Positions 48,401 to 59,060 of a stretch of 64,000 bases of DNA are shown piece by piece. Location of the stretch: assembly GCA_002102555.1 (NCBI GenBank), contig MCFL01000005.1, positions 62,001 through 126,000 on the forward strand, written 5' to 3'. The notes beneath the pieces were generated by a model, which was given only the letters and a program-made list of their open reading frames with translations, was not told where the DNA came from and ran no database searches. A program made the position numbers and the translations under genes. Origin of the DNA: Catenaria anguillulae PL171 (Eukaryota > Blastocladiomycota > Blastocladiomycetes > Blastocladiales > Catenariaceae). Each line of letters begins with the position of its first letter. Position 1 is the first letter of the stretch.

Positions 48401-49592
48401 GGAGACACTGGTCAGTCTGCTTCTCGAGCATCCGTCCAGTGTGGTTGAGGACGTGAATGCGCGCCAGGTCGTCGACCAGGTCCATGCGCAATGCGCCGCT
48501 ATTGCAAACATGTGGCCCATCCTCTACGCCCTGTCGAGTCCACACTTGCAAATGCGGCACTGGTTCCAGATCACAAAACGTATTGGATTGGCGGCGCACG
48601 ATCTGGAAATGTTGACGCTGGAGCAAGTCCTCGAGCAAAAGCTCGATTTGCTCACGGATATTCTGTTGACGGGCTCGGGCGCACACAAACTGAGCGGATG
48701 GGACACGTGGGAGATGCCGCTGACCGAGGCGGCAGTGCGCGAGCGCGAAAAGCGTGGGGCAAAGGCGTCTTCTGTCGCCAATGACATGATGGCCATGACA
48801 AGCTTGGATCATCTGGGTCACAATGCGAACGCTTCGTCGGCAGCCGGGCCGTTGCCGCCAGGTCAAGAGGCACTCGTCATGACGATTCGCACCAACTCGA
48901 TCCACCTGGATGCCGTTGCGAGTGGGCCACACTTGTGGCCCAGCATTACGCGGACCATTGCGGGCGCACACGGGCCAACGACCAAGCTGGTGAATCGGCA
49001 TCAGGTTACCATCCCATTCACTCGCATTGTCTCGATTCAGATCCGGCCGCCCGATGCAAGGCGGTACTTGACGAGGGAGCTCGAGTGGTTGGCGTGGAAC
49101 GGCTCAAAAAAGCTGGCAAGTTTGACGGTAGGCGGCGAGCAGGAGGACCGGTTAGATTGCGTTGATGAGGAGGAAGACGAGGTGGAAGCGGCTCAGCCTG
49201 CGTTTCTAACTAGCTTGCCAAGTGCGCTGGGCCGACCACCCGGGGCTTTACCACCATCGAATCAGAGTACAAAACAAGCCGTGAAATCGCACCCAGCCGT
49301 CCCGACCATCTCGACCACTGTCAATGGGCACTCGGCGGTGCGGCGAGGCATCTGGTGCACACGCCGCGGCAACGTCTTTTACTACGTGGCGTGCAGCACC
49401 GAAGAGAGTGTGGGCGATCCCGTGCTTGAAGCGCAACTCATGGGCCAGTCGGCCATCGCCTTGTACTTGGAGCCGACCGAGGACGAGATGCCCTTGTCCA
49501 AAGTGGTTGTGTCGGTACCAAGAGGCGTCACGCCTGAGTTGTTTGCGGAGCGGCTCCAGAATGCGTGTGCGCGCGAGATCATCATGGAATGA
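45435..49592 (+). CDS. dynein heavy-chain tail-like protein lacking the motor
   Basis: About 1,363 residues from exons 45435-45772 and 45841-49592. The head is basic and Ser-rich with three RPSSA motifs. Next come segments that look like inner-arm axonemal dynein tails: PIDLFDDINPPRPPFP, then VLSYDPLTNRFLIHFP with KWVTRLNLCFDCES (compare the N-terminal YD...FDSES region of DNAH1). Near 48,500 is a linker-entry DHC_N2-like block with MWPILYALSSPHLQMRHW, comparable to the LPVIIDLRNPTLKARHW stretch of DNAH6. After this the protein diverges into a PH-like or unknown C-terminal part and stops at 49592. No AAA P-loop, stalk or microtubule-binding domain follows, and the next gene is on the opposite strand. 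Two one-base slips (about 46,065 and 47,347) separate three otherwise continuous frames; restoring both makes the length divisible by three. It could dock or regulate axonemal dyneins. The start ATG was chosen where RPSSA-rich coding begins. Confidence 0.7.
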
Positions 49593-49844
49593 TGGTACGA
49601 CGGCTATGGTGGTATGGGAAGAAAAAATAAAACAAACGTCTGTGTATGCAAGATATCACATGAAATGGAAACAACCAGGGAGCATAACGCGGCAGGAGAG
49701 GGACAAGAAAACAAGTGGGCATGGGAAATCCAAAAGAAAGAAACACAGAGGGCGGGTGTGCACGAAATGGCCGGGGATCGAAAGAAGAGCTGGGAAGAAA
49801 TGTGTACAAAAGCGGGCGGTGGTGAAAGAAACAGGGTTCATGGA

Positions 49845-50732
49845 TTAAATGTTTTGGGTCATGACGAGGCGCAAAAAGTCGTGGTACGAGATTTGAATGA
49901 TGCCCGTCTACACACACACACCCATGCCCACCGCAGGCCATAGTGTTAGCCCGTGCAAGCATACCACCAGATCCCAAACTCCCCCAACGCACCCCAGTGT
50001 GATCAAACTGCCGGAACGACCTCGTCAACCCTTGCACGGTGACGCAGCACTGCACAAACGAATCAAACGTGATGCTACCCTGACCGTAACGGTCGTACTT
50101 GCGAATGAGCAGCGACACGAGCTCGTGCGTGAGGTTGAACCCAAACCGGTACAGCGCTTGCTGCAGTTCGTTTGTGTCGATCGAGCCACTGCCATCGGCA
50201 TCAAACGACTGGAAGTGCGCCCGCCATTGGTTGATGTACGTCCACATGGATACAAATTCTTGAATGTCGATGGTTCCTGTCGAGCCAACGAGAAAGGGTT
50301 AGCCAACCTGGGCTGGCAGCCGTGGCTCATGGATACTGCGCGGTCGGGTCAAGAAGAGCAAAAACAAAGGGCACCGTCGGGCATACCATTGCCGTCAAAA
50401 TCGTGCAAGTTGACCAACAGACGGCAAGTCTCCTCGTTAAAGTAGTGCAGGCCAAGCATGCGCAACGCCTCGCGAAGCTCCACGGCCGAGATGCGGCCGT
50501 CGCCGTTATTGTCGACGCGAGCAAACGTGGATCTGTCAGGGCCGGCAAGGATGGGTAAGGTGAGTCAGGATGGATATGGTTGCCTCCCACAATGGCCGAT
50601 CATGGCGTTCGTTACCACCCGTCAGGAAACATACTGAAGAGCTTGAAGCAGTTTCGGGTCTTGGCCCGGATTGGCAAGGTTTGGGTACCCTTGCTGCTGT
50701 TGCTGCTGCTGCTGGTTCATGGTGTTGTACAT
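49845..50732 (-). CDS. penta-EF-hand calcium-binding protein (ALG-2/PDCD6-peflin family)
   Basis: Four exons (50732-50635, 50532-50387, 50276-49993, 49907-49845) splice in phase into 196 residues, the usual size of PEF proteins. A short head contains a polyglutamine run (eight Q) and a YPN motif. Five EF-hands follow: EF1 DNNGDGRISAVE, EF2 DFDGNGTIDIQE, EF3 DADGSGSIDTNE, EF4 DRYGQGSITFDS (degenerate) and EF5 DHTGTGIIQISY, which serves dimerisation in this family. EF1 to EF3 have good calcium ligands. PEF proteins act as calcium-dependent adaptors in ER-to-Golgi and ESCRT traffic. The final exon ends FLRLVMTQNI, much like the ALG-2 C-terminus. The gene is convergent with the dynein-tail gene, 252 bases apart. 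PDCD6 versus peflin cannot be settled because the head is short. Confidence 0.88.
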
Positions 50733-51437
50733 GGTGGGCAGGTGTGTTTTGTTTTGATTTCCTTGGTAAACTTGAACTTTGATTTTGATTTGAGAGAGCG
50801 TGCGTCAGAACTTGGAGCGCCGCCGCTCCGCAACCTCGACGGTCGTGGTTGTGGTTGTGGTGGCTAACGATGTATATTGTGCAGGAAACACTCCCTACGC
50901 TTACAGAAGCCTTGAGCCGAATCGAAATCGTCAGTTGCTCGTTCGTTGCGCCGCTATCCCTGTGCAATGCCGCAGCTGGCCGACAGAGATTGAGCACAGC
51001 CAGTCGCGCCAAGGTTGCCAAGTCCTCACCAGCCAGAAGAACACCCAAGAACGTGGTCGAACACAAATCGAGCGTGAAGAGAATGGCTGGTGAATGCTGA
51101 CGAATCATTTTAGAAGCTCTTGAGGATATGCATTGGCTTATCGAAAAATATTGAAACTGGAATGAATAGAGCGCAAGATCCAATAATGAGAGAAAATACA
51201 CAATCGACCGACCGTTGAAATACAACGTGCGTAACCGGCCGGCACAATCGAATATCAGGGTCGGCGAGGAAAGGGGAACGAAACTGAGATTTGTGCAAAG
51301 AAGAAGAGCTTGAGAAGAAACATGAGAGACTGGAGCGACGCTCAACACGGTCGCTTAGAGATGGATGAGTGAGTGGGGTAGGTGAATGGGGGGGGGGGTA
51401 ATGATGACGAGGGATGAGGCCGTTGGCGAGGACGAGC
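50733..51437. other. spacer between PEF and ACMSD genes
   Basis: About 700 bases without a supported gene; a frame on the minus strand over 50.5-51.3 kb has no domain and overlaps PEF exon 1 and intron 1. It contains the PEF promoter and ACMSD 3' flank, plus an 11-base G run at about 51388-51398. Confidence 0.45.
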
Positions 51438-52596
51438 TCAATCGCGGAACACGGATTCGTCCAAGTTCAAGAATTTGATGGTGTTCTTGTACAAGATTGC
51501 GTCCTTGACGTCCTCGGGCAAGTCCGAGTCCTCAATCATCTTGCCCGGGTGGTGTTCGCCGAGTGGGAACGGGTCTTTGGATGACAACGAGGCAGAGAGT
51601 CAGCATGCGGAAAATGGCCGCGACGGTGGCAACAAGGGAGGGGGAAAGCGTACAGTCGGAACCCAACATGATGTGGTCGGCACCAATCTTTTTGATGCAA
51701 AACTTGAGCGTGTCCAAATCATGCACGAGCGAGTCAATGTACAGCTTGTTCAAGTAGGTGGAAGGTGCATTCTTTGTGCGAATGGCGCACAGGTCCGGGC
51801 GCACATTGAACCCGTGGTCAATACGGCCCAAGGTAGCCAAAAAAGACCCACCGCCGTGGGCAAAGCAAATCTTGAGCCTCGGGAACCTGTCGAGCACGCC
51901 ACCCATGGTCAACGAGCACATTGCCAAGGTGGTCTCGCACGGCATGCCGACGAGCCACGCGCCCCAGTAGGGCTTGAGGCGCTCTGCTGTTTCCTTGGAA
52001 TCGGTCCACGGGTGCACAAAGATGGGGCATTGCGTCTCTTCGGCGGCCGCCCAAAACACGTCCAGCTCGGGCGCGTCCAAGTTCCATTCGCCCACGTGCG
52101 ACCCGATTTGAATGCCGGCAAGACCCAGCTCGGACATGCACCGTTTCATTTCTTGGACGGCCAAGTGCGGCGCCTGCATGGGCAGGGTACCCAGGCCAAC
52201 AAACCGTTTGGGGTCCTCGGCAACACACTGGGCAATGTGATCGTTCAGGTACCTTGCCAAATCGAGCGTGTCCTCGTGCTTTGCCCAGTACGAGAACATG
52301 ACGGGCACTGTGGAAAGCACCTGGACGTCGACCGTGGTGGCGTCCATTTCGGGCTTGCGTGCGTCGCACGACCAGCAGTTGGATTCGACGGTGCGGAAAA
52401 ACTTGCCTCCTTGCATCATGTTTGCCTGGCCGGCCTTGCAGCCCGTGTGGTCGAGCTGCACCCACTCGCCGTACCCGTACTTGCGGTTGAGGTCGGGCCA
52501 ACGCTCGGGCAAGAGATGCGTGTGCAAATCGATCTTGAGGCGGCGCTGTTGGGTGTCGGCCAAGGTGGCCACGTTGGCGTTGGTGTTGGTGGTCAT
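51438..52596 (-). CDS. ACMSD: 2-amino-3-carboxymuconate-6-semialdehyde decarboxylase
   Basis: ACMSD is a zinc-dependent amidohydrolase-superfamily decarboxylase. It diverts the kynurenine-pathway intermediate ACMS away from quinolinate and NAD and toward full oxidation. Exons 52596-51654 and 51574-51438 join in phase (Y of the GSDYPFPLGE motif spans the junction) to give 359 residues, slightly longer than human ACMSD (336) because of a 20-residue head. Metal ligands are visible: the DLHTH motif (His25 and His27), FVHPW, CFAHGGG, and Asp in GSDYPFP. The family blocks [12 protein letters not shown] and [10 protein letters not shown] are conserved. The protein is probably cytosolic since no signal is seen. 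The gene is divergent from PIG-T. Confidence 0.93.
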
Positions 52597-53101
52597 TTTC
52601 GTACTTGAGAATGCTGTGTGTGTGCATGGAGATTTCACGTTCACGTTTTCGAGAGAAAAGAGAGTGCAGGAGGAGAGTCGGGATGTGACGGAGGCAGCGC
52701 CACACTTTTGGTTTCTCCCCAACCAACCCGTCACGTGTTCTGGTCACATGTCTTGCGGTTCAATTCTTGGATACGTTGGCTCGACTGACAGCCGACAGGG
52801 TGAACGGCCGGCCGGCCGGCTGTGAAGGGCATGTCGGAAGGGAGGGCGCCATGATCGGTAAGTATGTACGGCCGACCTGTCAGCGCCAGGGCCAGGATGC
52901 CGCCCTCTCAGCCCCACTGGCATTGGCAATTTGGCATGGTGGACGGTGGATGGTGGGTGGGTGCCAAGCCGTGAGACGCGAGAGGTATGTACTTAGGATC
53001 CGCCAGAAAATACATATGGCCTGCCGTGACAGTCTATGAATCTCGATCGATCAATCACACTGAGCATTAAAAAAAGTCCATTTGAGAGTCGATCCGCCAT
53101 C
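52597..53101. promoter_or_regulatory. divergent promoter region, ACMSD / PIG-T
   Basis: A 505-base spacer between head-to-head genes. It has a CACGTG box at 52732-52737 and a GGCC tandem palindrome at about 52805-52820. Promoter role is inferred from orientation. Confidence 0.45.
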
Positions 53102-55171
53102 ATGCCGCCTCACCACTGCTCCTCACCACTTGTGCCGCGCCCGCGCCGACCTTGGCCGGACCGATCGACGGCGATCTCGGTCCCCATGCTGGCGTGCGTC
53201 TGCGTCGTGGTCCTGGCATTTGCCAGCATGGTCTCACCCGCCAGCCGATACAAGGAATCCCTATCCATCGACACGCTGCCCGACGGCAAGCTGCTCCTGG
53301 CCTTTGACTTTGTGTCTACCCGACCCTTTGACGGCCCCAATCCGTCACAGGCAGCACCGCACCAGCCCACGTTTCCGTTTCCGCGCACACTGGCACAAGT
53401 CCTCGACCAGTACCAAGTGGAAGCAATGGACTTGACGCTGACTCAAGGTAGGTGGCAGTACCGGCGATGGGGCGTTCCGGCAGAAGGCCGTGGCGCACCA
53501 TCGGGCGCCGACTTGCGCGTGTGGTTGCGGTCCGCAAATGCTTCCGACACGGCCGAGTACGTTTCCACCTACGTTGGTTCGCTTGCTTGCCCGATCCATC
53601 CACACACACTTGAGCTCACATGCAAGCGAGCAGGCTGGACACCCGGTGGCTCGCACTGACCAACGCTCTCTCTGGCCTGTTTTGCGGATCGCTCAACTTT
53701 CTCGACCAAACCATGACCACGACCCCAAAATACGCTTGGGCCGACCTGCACGTGTCTCGACCCAACGTGTCGACCACACTGCGCCACGGCGCGCTCGCAC
53801 GCGAAGCCGTGTGCACGGAAAACCTGACCCCGTGGGCCAAACTGTTGCCCTGCGGCACACGCCAGGGCATTGCGCGCTTGCTTAACGGGTACCGCGTGTT
53901 TGATGCCAATTTCAACTCGATCCAAGCGCGTGTGAGGTCAGAGTGTATCAAGGGCAAGTGCGTGCAGTACCTAGAGCAGGCCGTGGTGCTGGTTCTTGAT
54001 CCAATGCGCGGCAGTGAGTCGCCCGATTGGTCATTGGTAGGCTTGTTGGATCGCAGCTTGGAGGGCGCGTGTGCGTTGGATTCGCTGCCGACTGAGGTGT
54101 ATGTGCGGTTTCCCGAGGGCGTGGCTAGGGAGGACGTCAAGCTGTTTCCTGCAGATGAGTATCGGTTGTTGGATGTGAGCGGGCGCCGTTTTGCACTGTT
54201 TGAGCTTGAGAGTATGTCGCTTTTTTCATTCAAGGGCGGCGACTGGAGCAAGGACTGACTCTACCGTTGGGTGCTAAACACAGAGCAAAAGCTCGATTTG
54301 CGAATGGAGTATGCCCATCCTGAAGCTGTCGGCAAGCAATGTATGTTTTATCTCCTCTCGTGGTTCACCTCCGGCTGCTCACTCGCACTTGCTCGATGTT
54401 TCAGACCGCCAGGCCCCTTCCACAGCCTCTCCGCTGCTCCTCTCTCGCACAACCACGGGCTCCAACCTCGACTCGGGCACCCTGCACCTGACCACGACCA
54501 ACCCGACCGCTTACCCGATCCCACTCACCCTCTACCAAACGCTGCCCTGGTTCCTCCGCACACACCTGCACACGATGCGCGTCATGTGCAACGGGACCCA
54601 AGTGCGCCCGCGGCCGTGGCGCCACCAGCACGCCTTGGACCGCGCGCGCCCAACGGTCATGGAACTCGGATGGACAGTACCCGCAGGCGTCACGTGTGAA
54701 TGGCAAGTAGATTTCGAAAAGGCATTTTTGCATTTCACCGAGCATCGGCCAGATGCACATCGCGGGTTTGAGATTCCTGCGGCACTTGTGACGTTCCCGA
54801 GCCCGCGCCCTACGGGTGAAGGTGACAAGGACCGATTGCGGTATTATCCGACGACGGACGAGTGGCCAATGGTCGTGCGCATGTACACAGACATTGCACA
54901 GGTGCAGCTGCCGACGCCTGATTTCAGTATGCCGTACAATGTCATCACTTTCACGTGTACCGTGGTGGCTTTTTATTTCGGAACCGTGTTTGCGTTGACG
55001 GTGAATCGGGTGTTTGCGTATCGCATGGTGGAAACGGGCCAGGTGGATCGCAGAGGGAACAAGGTGGTCAAGCCAAAGGTGGTGACGATGGAAGAGAGAG
55101 TGGCGGTGGCGGTGGAGAGGATCAAGAGGGAAAGGAAATTTCAAGGATCGAGTGGTAAGAAGGTGGATTGA
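53102..55171 (+). CDS. PIGT: GPI transamidase subunit PIG-T / Gpi16
   Basis: PIG-T is an ER-membrane subunit of the complex that attaches GPI anchors to proteins. Exons 53102-53556, 53634-54211, 54284-54340 and 54405-55171 splice in phase into 618 residues with no frame break. A signal-anchor lies near residues 28-45 (MLACVCVVVLAFASM). Family blocks include LSFTQG-like DLTLTQGRWQYRRWG, APSGADLRVW, LSGLFCGSLNFLD, VCTENLTPWAKLLPCGTR and, near the C-terminus, LPTPDFSMPYNVITFTCTVV, which begins the single membrane span. CTENLTPWAKLLPC holds the cysteine used for the disulfide to PIG-K in this family. The cytosolic tail is Lys/Arg-rich. It is convergent with the C11orf68-like gene only 73 bases away. 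Confidence 0.94.
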
Positions 55172-55244
55172 AGTTTAATGTTTTATCGTTGGCTCCTTAA
55201 TACCGAGGAAATGTTGTGTACATGTACAATGAAAGCGGCCAGGT

Positions 55245-56174
55245 TCAAAAATCCACACCCTCCACCAAGACCACCTTTTCATTTTCATTTGATCTGGACC
55301 GCTTGGAAGTCGCAATGACATGCCCGTCGTCGTCCCCAACGTCACTGGCTCGCCTTGTCTTTGACGAAATGGCTGTTGACTTTGGCGGAAGAAACTCTTG
55401 CCACCGGTACAATGTGGGAGCAATCCCCCACGGATTGCCCGTATCCAAGCCAAGGTACGTGTACAAGTCTGGTTTCCATGTGCAACTGGCCGACGGCAAC
55501 TTGTGGTCCACAATCTTGGTTGCAATTCCTTCCTCGTCGTGAAACGCCAATCCCGCGGGTGTGAGCCCAAGCCAAAACAGTTGCACCAGCACCCGGCGCA
55601 CGTCTGCACGGTCATTGAAATCGTGCGTGTAGACGCAAATCACATATGTTCGCTCTCCGTTGGCGTGTGCGGGCGTCGTGGTGTTGACCTTGGCGGCCAC
55701 GCCCAGTGTACCAGCGGCGGTGGCCGTGGCAACGCGCGTCCACGCTTGGTCGACTTGAGCGTGTGGGTAGAAGAGGATCCACTTGCCGATGGTGGCGTGG
55801 TGCTGGGTGGCCACGTGTTTGAGGGCCGCGGTGGTGGATTGGCGCAGTTGGCGTTGGCGGGCCAAGGTTAAAGTTGGGGTGGAAGCGAGTTGACCGGCGA
55901 GGGTGGACAGAATCTGGGTGGCGGCGGGGACGGCCAGCTCCCAGTTTGGTCGTTGGGTGTTGAGATCTTGAGCGCCAGCTGCAGACGGAGAGGCACAGGA
56001 CGGATTGTCGATGTAGATCCATGCTCCCTGCGCTATGGTGGTGCGTGTGGGGACGAACCGTGCCAAAAAGGCCGAGACGGATTCATTCGAGTCGCGGGAT
56101 AGGAACATGTTCCCGCCTCGTCGTGTCAGGCCGGCGCTGCAGTCAGAGGAAGAGCGCGAATGAAGAGATTGCAT
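55245..56174 (-). CDS. C11orf68/BLES03-like (UPF0696) protein
   Basis: A single exon of 309 residues. The central part (IGKWILFYPHAQVDQAW, then GTLGVAAKVNT, then YVICVYTHDFNDRADVRRVL) matches the UPF0696/C11orf68 family, whose human member BLES03 has an eIF4E-like fold. Biochemical function is not established for the family. The C-terminus is charged and contains SKRSRS. The ATG at 56174 has an ideal GCCACC context, but an AT-rich TATATATT motif sits only about a dozen bases upstream on this strand, so the internal Met at about 56111 (MFLSRD) is also a possible start. It is divergent from IFT74. Confidence 0.75.
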   Translation of the reverse strand: MQSLHSRSSSDCSAGLTRRGGNMFLSRDSNESVSAFLARFVPTRTTIAQGAWIYIDNPSCASPSAAGAQDLNTQRPNWELAVPAATQILSTLAGQLASTPTLTLARQRQLRQSTTAALKHVATQHHATIGKWILFYPHAQVDQAWTRVATATAAGTLGVAAKVNTTTPAHANGERTYVICVYTHDFNDRADVRRVLVQLFWLGLTPAGLAFHDEEGIATKIVDHKLPSASCTWKPDLYTYLGLDTGNPWGIAPTLYRWQEFLPPKSTAISSKTRRASDVGDDDGHVIATSKRSRSNENEKVVLVEGVDF

Positions 56175-56481
56175 GGTGGCTATATATTATCTATGAATCG
56201 ATTGATTGCTTGAGGCATCGTCCAACGGCCTCTGTGGGTGATTGACTTGTGAGGATTGACATTCGCTTGATCATGAGCTTGAACATTGGCAACTTTTGGT
56301 CACGAGTAGGGTCAGATCGGCGACCCGACCGGACCGGATGCAAAGGGACGTGCGCGTGCGCGTGCGTTATTAGTGATTCCCATGCCCTTCTTTCAAGTAC
56401 ATATGTGCGTAATTGATGTCATGTCCTACTTGTTGCAATAGCTGAATCACTTTCCCTGCTGTGCAATACCAAGACACAACC
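56175..56481. promoter_or_regulatory. divergent promoter region, C11orf68-like / IFT74
   Basis: A 307-base spacer between head-to-head genes. A TATATATT stretch lies at about 56182-56189. A single GTTGCC half-site (minus strand, about 56,290) resembles half of an RFX X-box but has no clear partner. Confidence 0.4.
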
Positions 56482-58771
56482 ATGTCCATGTACGGTATGT
56501 ATGTCTCCATCGTCTTTGCCACGACAGATCATCACACGCGCTCTGATTTCCCTCAGCTTACGCCTCTCAATCCTCAATGTTCAGGTCGTCCTCCAACCAG
56601 TTCGGCTGCCAACCGACCAACGTCTCGCATCGGTACCTGTACGCAATTCCACCCATTTCTTTCACACTTTGCACAGTTGTCTTGTGCACAACACTCACTG
56701 TCTCGCAACACGTCGCCGCGTTCCCATCCATAGCTTGGGGCCGTGGCGCCGCTCCCACAACCGCTGCTGGCACTCCCGCCGGCTTTGGCGTTCCACCGCG
56801 CACCGGTGGCGCCATGATGCCCCCCACCACGGCGCGCATGGTTCGTCCTGGAACTTCGTCGCTTCGCAGTACGCACCCGTTTCTCCGGATTCGCCGTTTG
56901 TGCACCACTTGGGTGCATGCCAAAGCTGATTCCGCAATGACTAGATCCGTCTATCATGGACCGCCCGGGAACACAGCAAGGCGTTGGCGGCATGCCCAAA
57001 ACAAGCTACGGCATGCCCGGCGGATCTGGCCGTGCTGTACAAGACCGCTCGTTTTGGGTCGGCGAGCTCAAGCAACGCCTCGCGCTTGTCAATGGCGAAA
57101 TCAACAAGATGATTTCAGACATTGGCGCACTTGAGCGCGAAAACACCGGCTATGCCGCGTTGGAGAAACGGTACATGACGACACTCGATCTCAATGCGTG
57201 AGGAAATCACGACCCTAACCAAGTCGTTGATGGTAGGGGACAAGCTCTAGGTGATGAGCTGCGCGAGTTGCAGGGTCAGTTGGGCGACTACAACATGCTA
57301 TTTGACAAGTTGCACTCGGATGCCGATTTGGAAGAGGTACAGCGGTCGGCCGCGGCTTGTGCCGCAAGGAATGAGCGGGAGCAGCAAGCCGTGGACGCCT
57401 TGTTCATGGAGCGACAAGAGTGCGCATTGAGTTTGGTTTCATTCACAATCCCGGTGCATTTTTTCTGACAAGCGCTTGCTGTACATCAAAGGAAGGAGCG
57501 CAAGATCAAGGAGCTCGAGCAAGAGCTCAAAGCGGGCAAGGACCGGGCAGCCGACCAGGTCGCCAAACTCGTACGTTCACGCCAACTCCAGGCTCCCTGA
57601 AATCAATACGGACTGACCACGCCGTTTTGCTCGCTCTCAACAGGATGCCTCTGCTCGTGACAAATGGACCAACCTTGAATCGACCCTAGCGACCCTACAA
57701 GCCGACATATCCACCCACCAATCCCAACTCACGACCCTGCAGTCCCATCGCGCAGAGCTCGAATCCACCCTACACCAAGACCCAACACGCATGCAAGTGT
57801 GGACGCTGCAAGACCGCAAGCACCAGCTCGCCACCAAACTGGTCGACCTCCAATCCCCGCCCACGTCCTCGGACACGGGCGCCGTCCTCGACACCAAAGA
57901 AGCCATCCTGGACGAAATCAAGCGATGCACGGGCGAAATCGCGCACATGGAACGCACACTGGCCGACCTGGCAAAGGACCATGCGCGCATTGCGCAAGAC
58001 ATTGCCCAGCTCGAGGCGCATGCGGCAAGCGACAAGGCCGCAAAGTACGACGAGCTCGTAAAGAAGGACAAGGAGATGCAGGCGTTCTTGGATGCATTCC
58101 CTGCACAGCATGCCGAGGCCGCACAGGCGCTCGCCCAGGTCCAGAATGAGCATTTGCAGTTGCTGAGCGACATTCAGGCGCTCAGTATGAGTGCGCCCGC
58201 GGCGAGTGGGGCGACGCCCGCGGATTTGAAGCGCATGGCGGGCGATTTGAAAGAGAAGGAGAAGGAGTTGGCGACCGCAGAGTCGACCGTGGCGCATGTC
58301 GCGGTCGAGAGGGAGAGGCTGGTTGCGGATTTGCAGCAGATTGACCAGCTCGAGGGCAAGATTGCCATGCAGTTGGCCGCGGCAAAGGACCGCATTCTGC
58401 AGCTGAAGGCCGAGCTCGACAAGTTTGCAAAGGTCGACGAGGCTAAGGTCGAGTTGACATGTGTGAGGGATGCCCTTGTGGCCGAGGCAAACAAGTTGCG
58501 CGAGGCGGCAAAGTGGGCCAGATTGGCAGTCACGGCGCAGGCGACAAGGGTTGAGGTCAAGCGCGGCCAATTGGCCGAGAATGACACGTTCCGAACGCTG
58601 GCCGCGTTGGAGGCCAAGTGGAGGGGCCTTGAGATGTCGAATTCAGGGGTCAGGGCGCAAGTCGCTGAAAAGGCTGCCGAGGCGGATTATCAGGCGGTGC
58701 GGGAAGAGGTCGGCAAGTTGGTGGATGAGTGTTTAGGGCAGAATGCGAAAATGGTGGGATTGGCCTTGTGA
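56482..58771 (+). CDS. IFT74: intraflagellar transport protein 74 (IFT-B core)
   Basis: IFT74 pairs with IFT81 in the IFT-B complex that carries tubulin into growing flagella. Exons are about 56482-56494, 56557-56632, 56734-56868, 56945-57197, 57251-57419, 57492-57570 and 57644-58771, about 617 residues against 600 in human. The basic Gly/Pro/Arg-rich head is followed by the hallmark DRPGTQQGVGGM motif, VQDRSFWVGELKQRL, the ELQGQLGDYNMLFDKL block, and a long coiled coil to the C-terminus. The first exon is only 13 bases. Splice phases do not close at the 56632/56734 and 57197/57251 junctions; a one-base error or slightly different boundaries would explain this. The 57198-57250 intron is short (53 bases). 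Identity is secure; exact ends of exons 2-4 are not. Confidence 0.9.
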
Positions 58772-59060
58772 TTGTTTCATTTTCTCGTTCGACACAACTT
58801 GGTCTTCATGCAATTGAAAAAATTACTCTTTGAACAGTTCATTGAGTCGCGCAGCATGACTCTGGCTTCGTGTCGGCCGCACCGGTCGTCAAAATGTGCC
58901 CAACCTCAAACCGAACCTGCAAACAAGTCAGACTGCGAACATCGCCGTATGAGATCAAGGTTCAGCATTTACTTTGCGCACCATCTATCATTCTATGTGA
59001 CAAAAAGCTTTTCGAACCCACTGCATTAACGTAAAATACCTCGCACGAACCCGGATCATC
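58772..59060. other. spacer between IFT74 and the four-TM gene
   Basis: 289 bases with no coding signal; 3' flank of IFT74 and 5' flank of the next gene in the same direction. Confidence 0.4.

Noticed and set aside
45435-49592. Tail-like gene as the 5' part of a normal dynein
   Set aside because: The frame stops at 49592 and only an opposite-strand EF-hand gene follows; no motor sequence lies downstream on this strand.
56280-56300. RFX X-box upstream of IFT74
   Set aside because: Only a GTTGCC half-site is present; the second half is missing.
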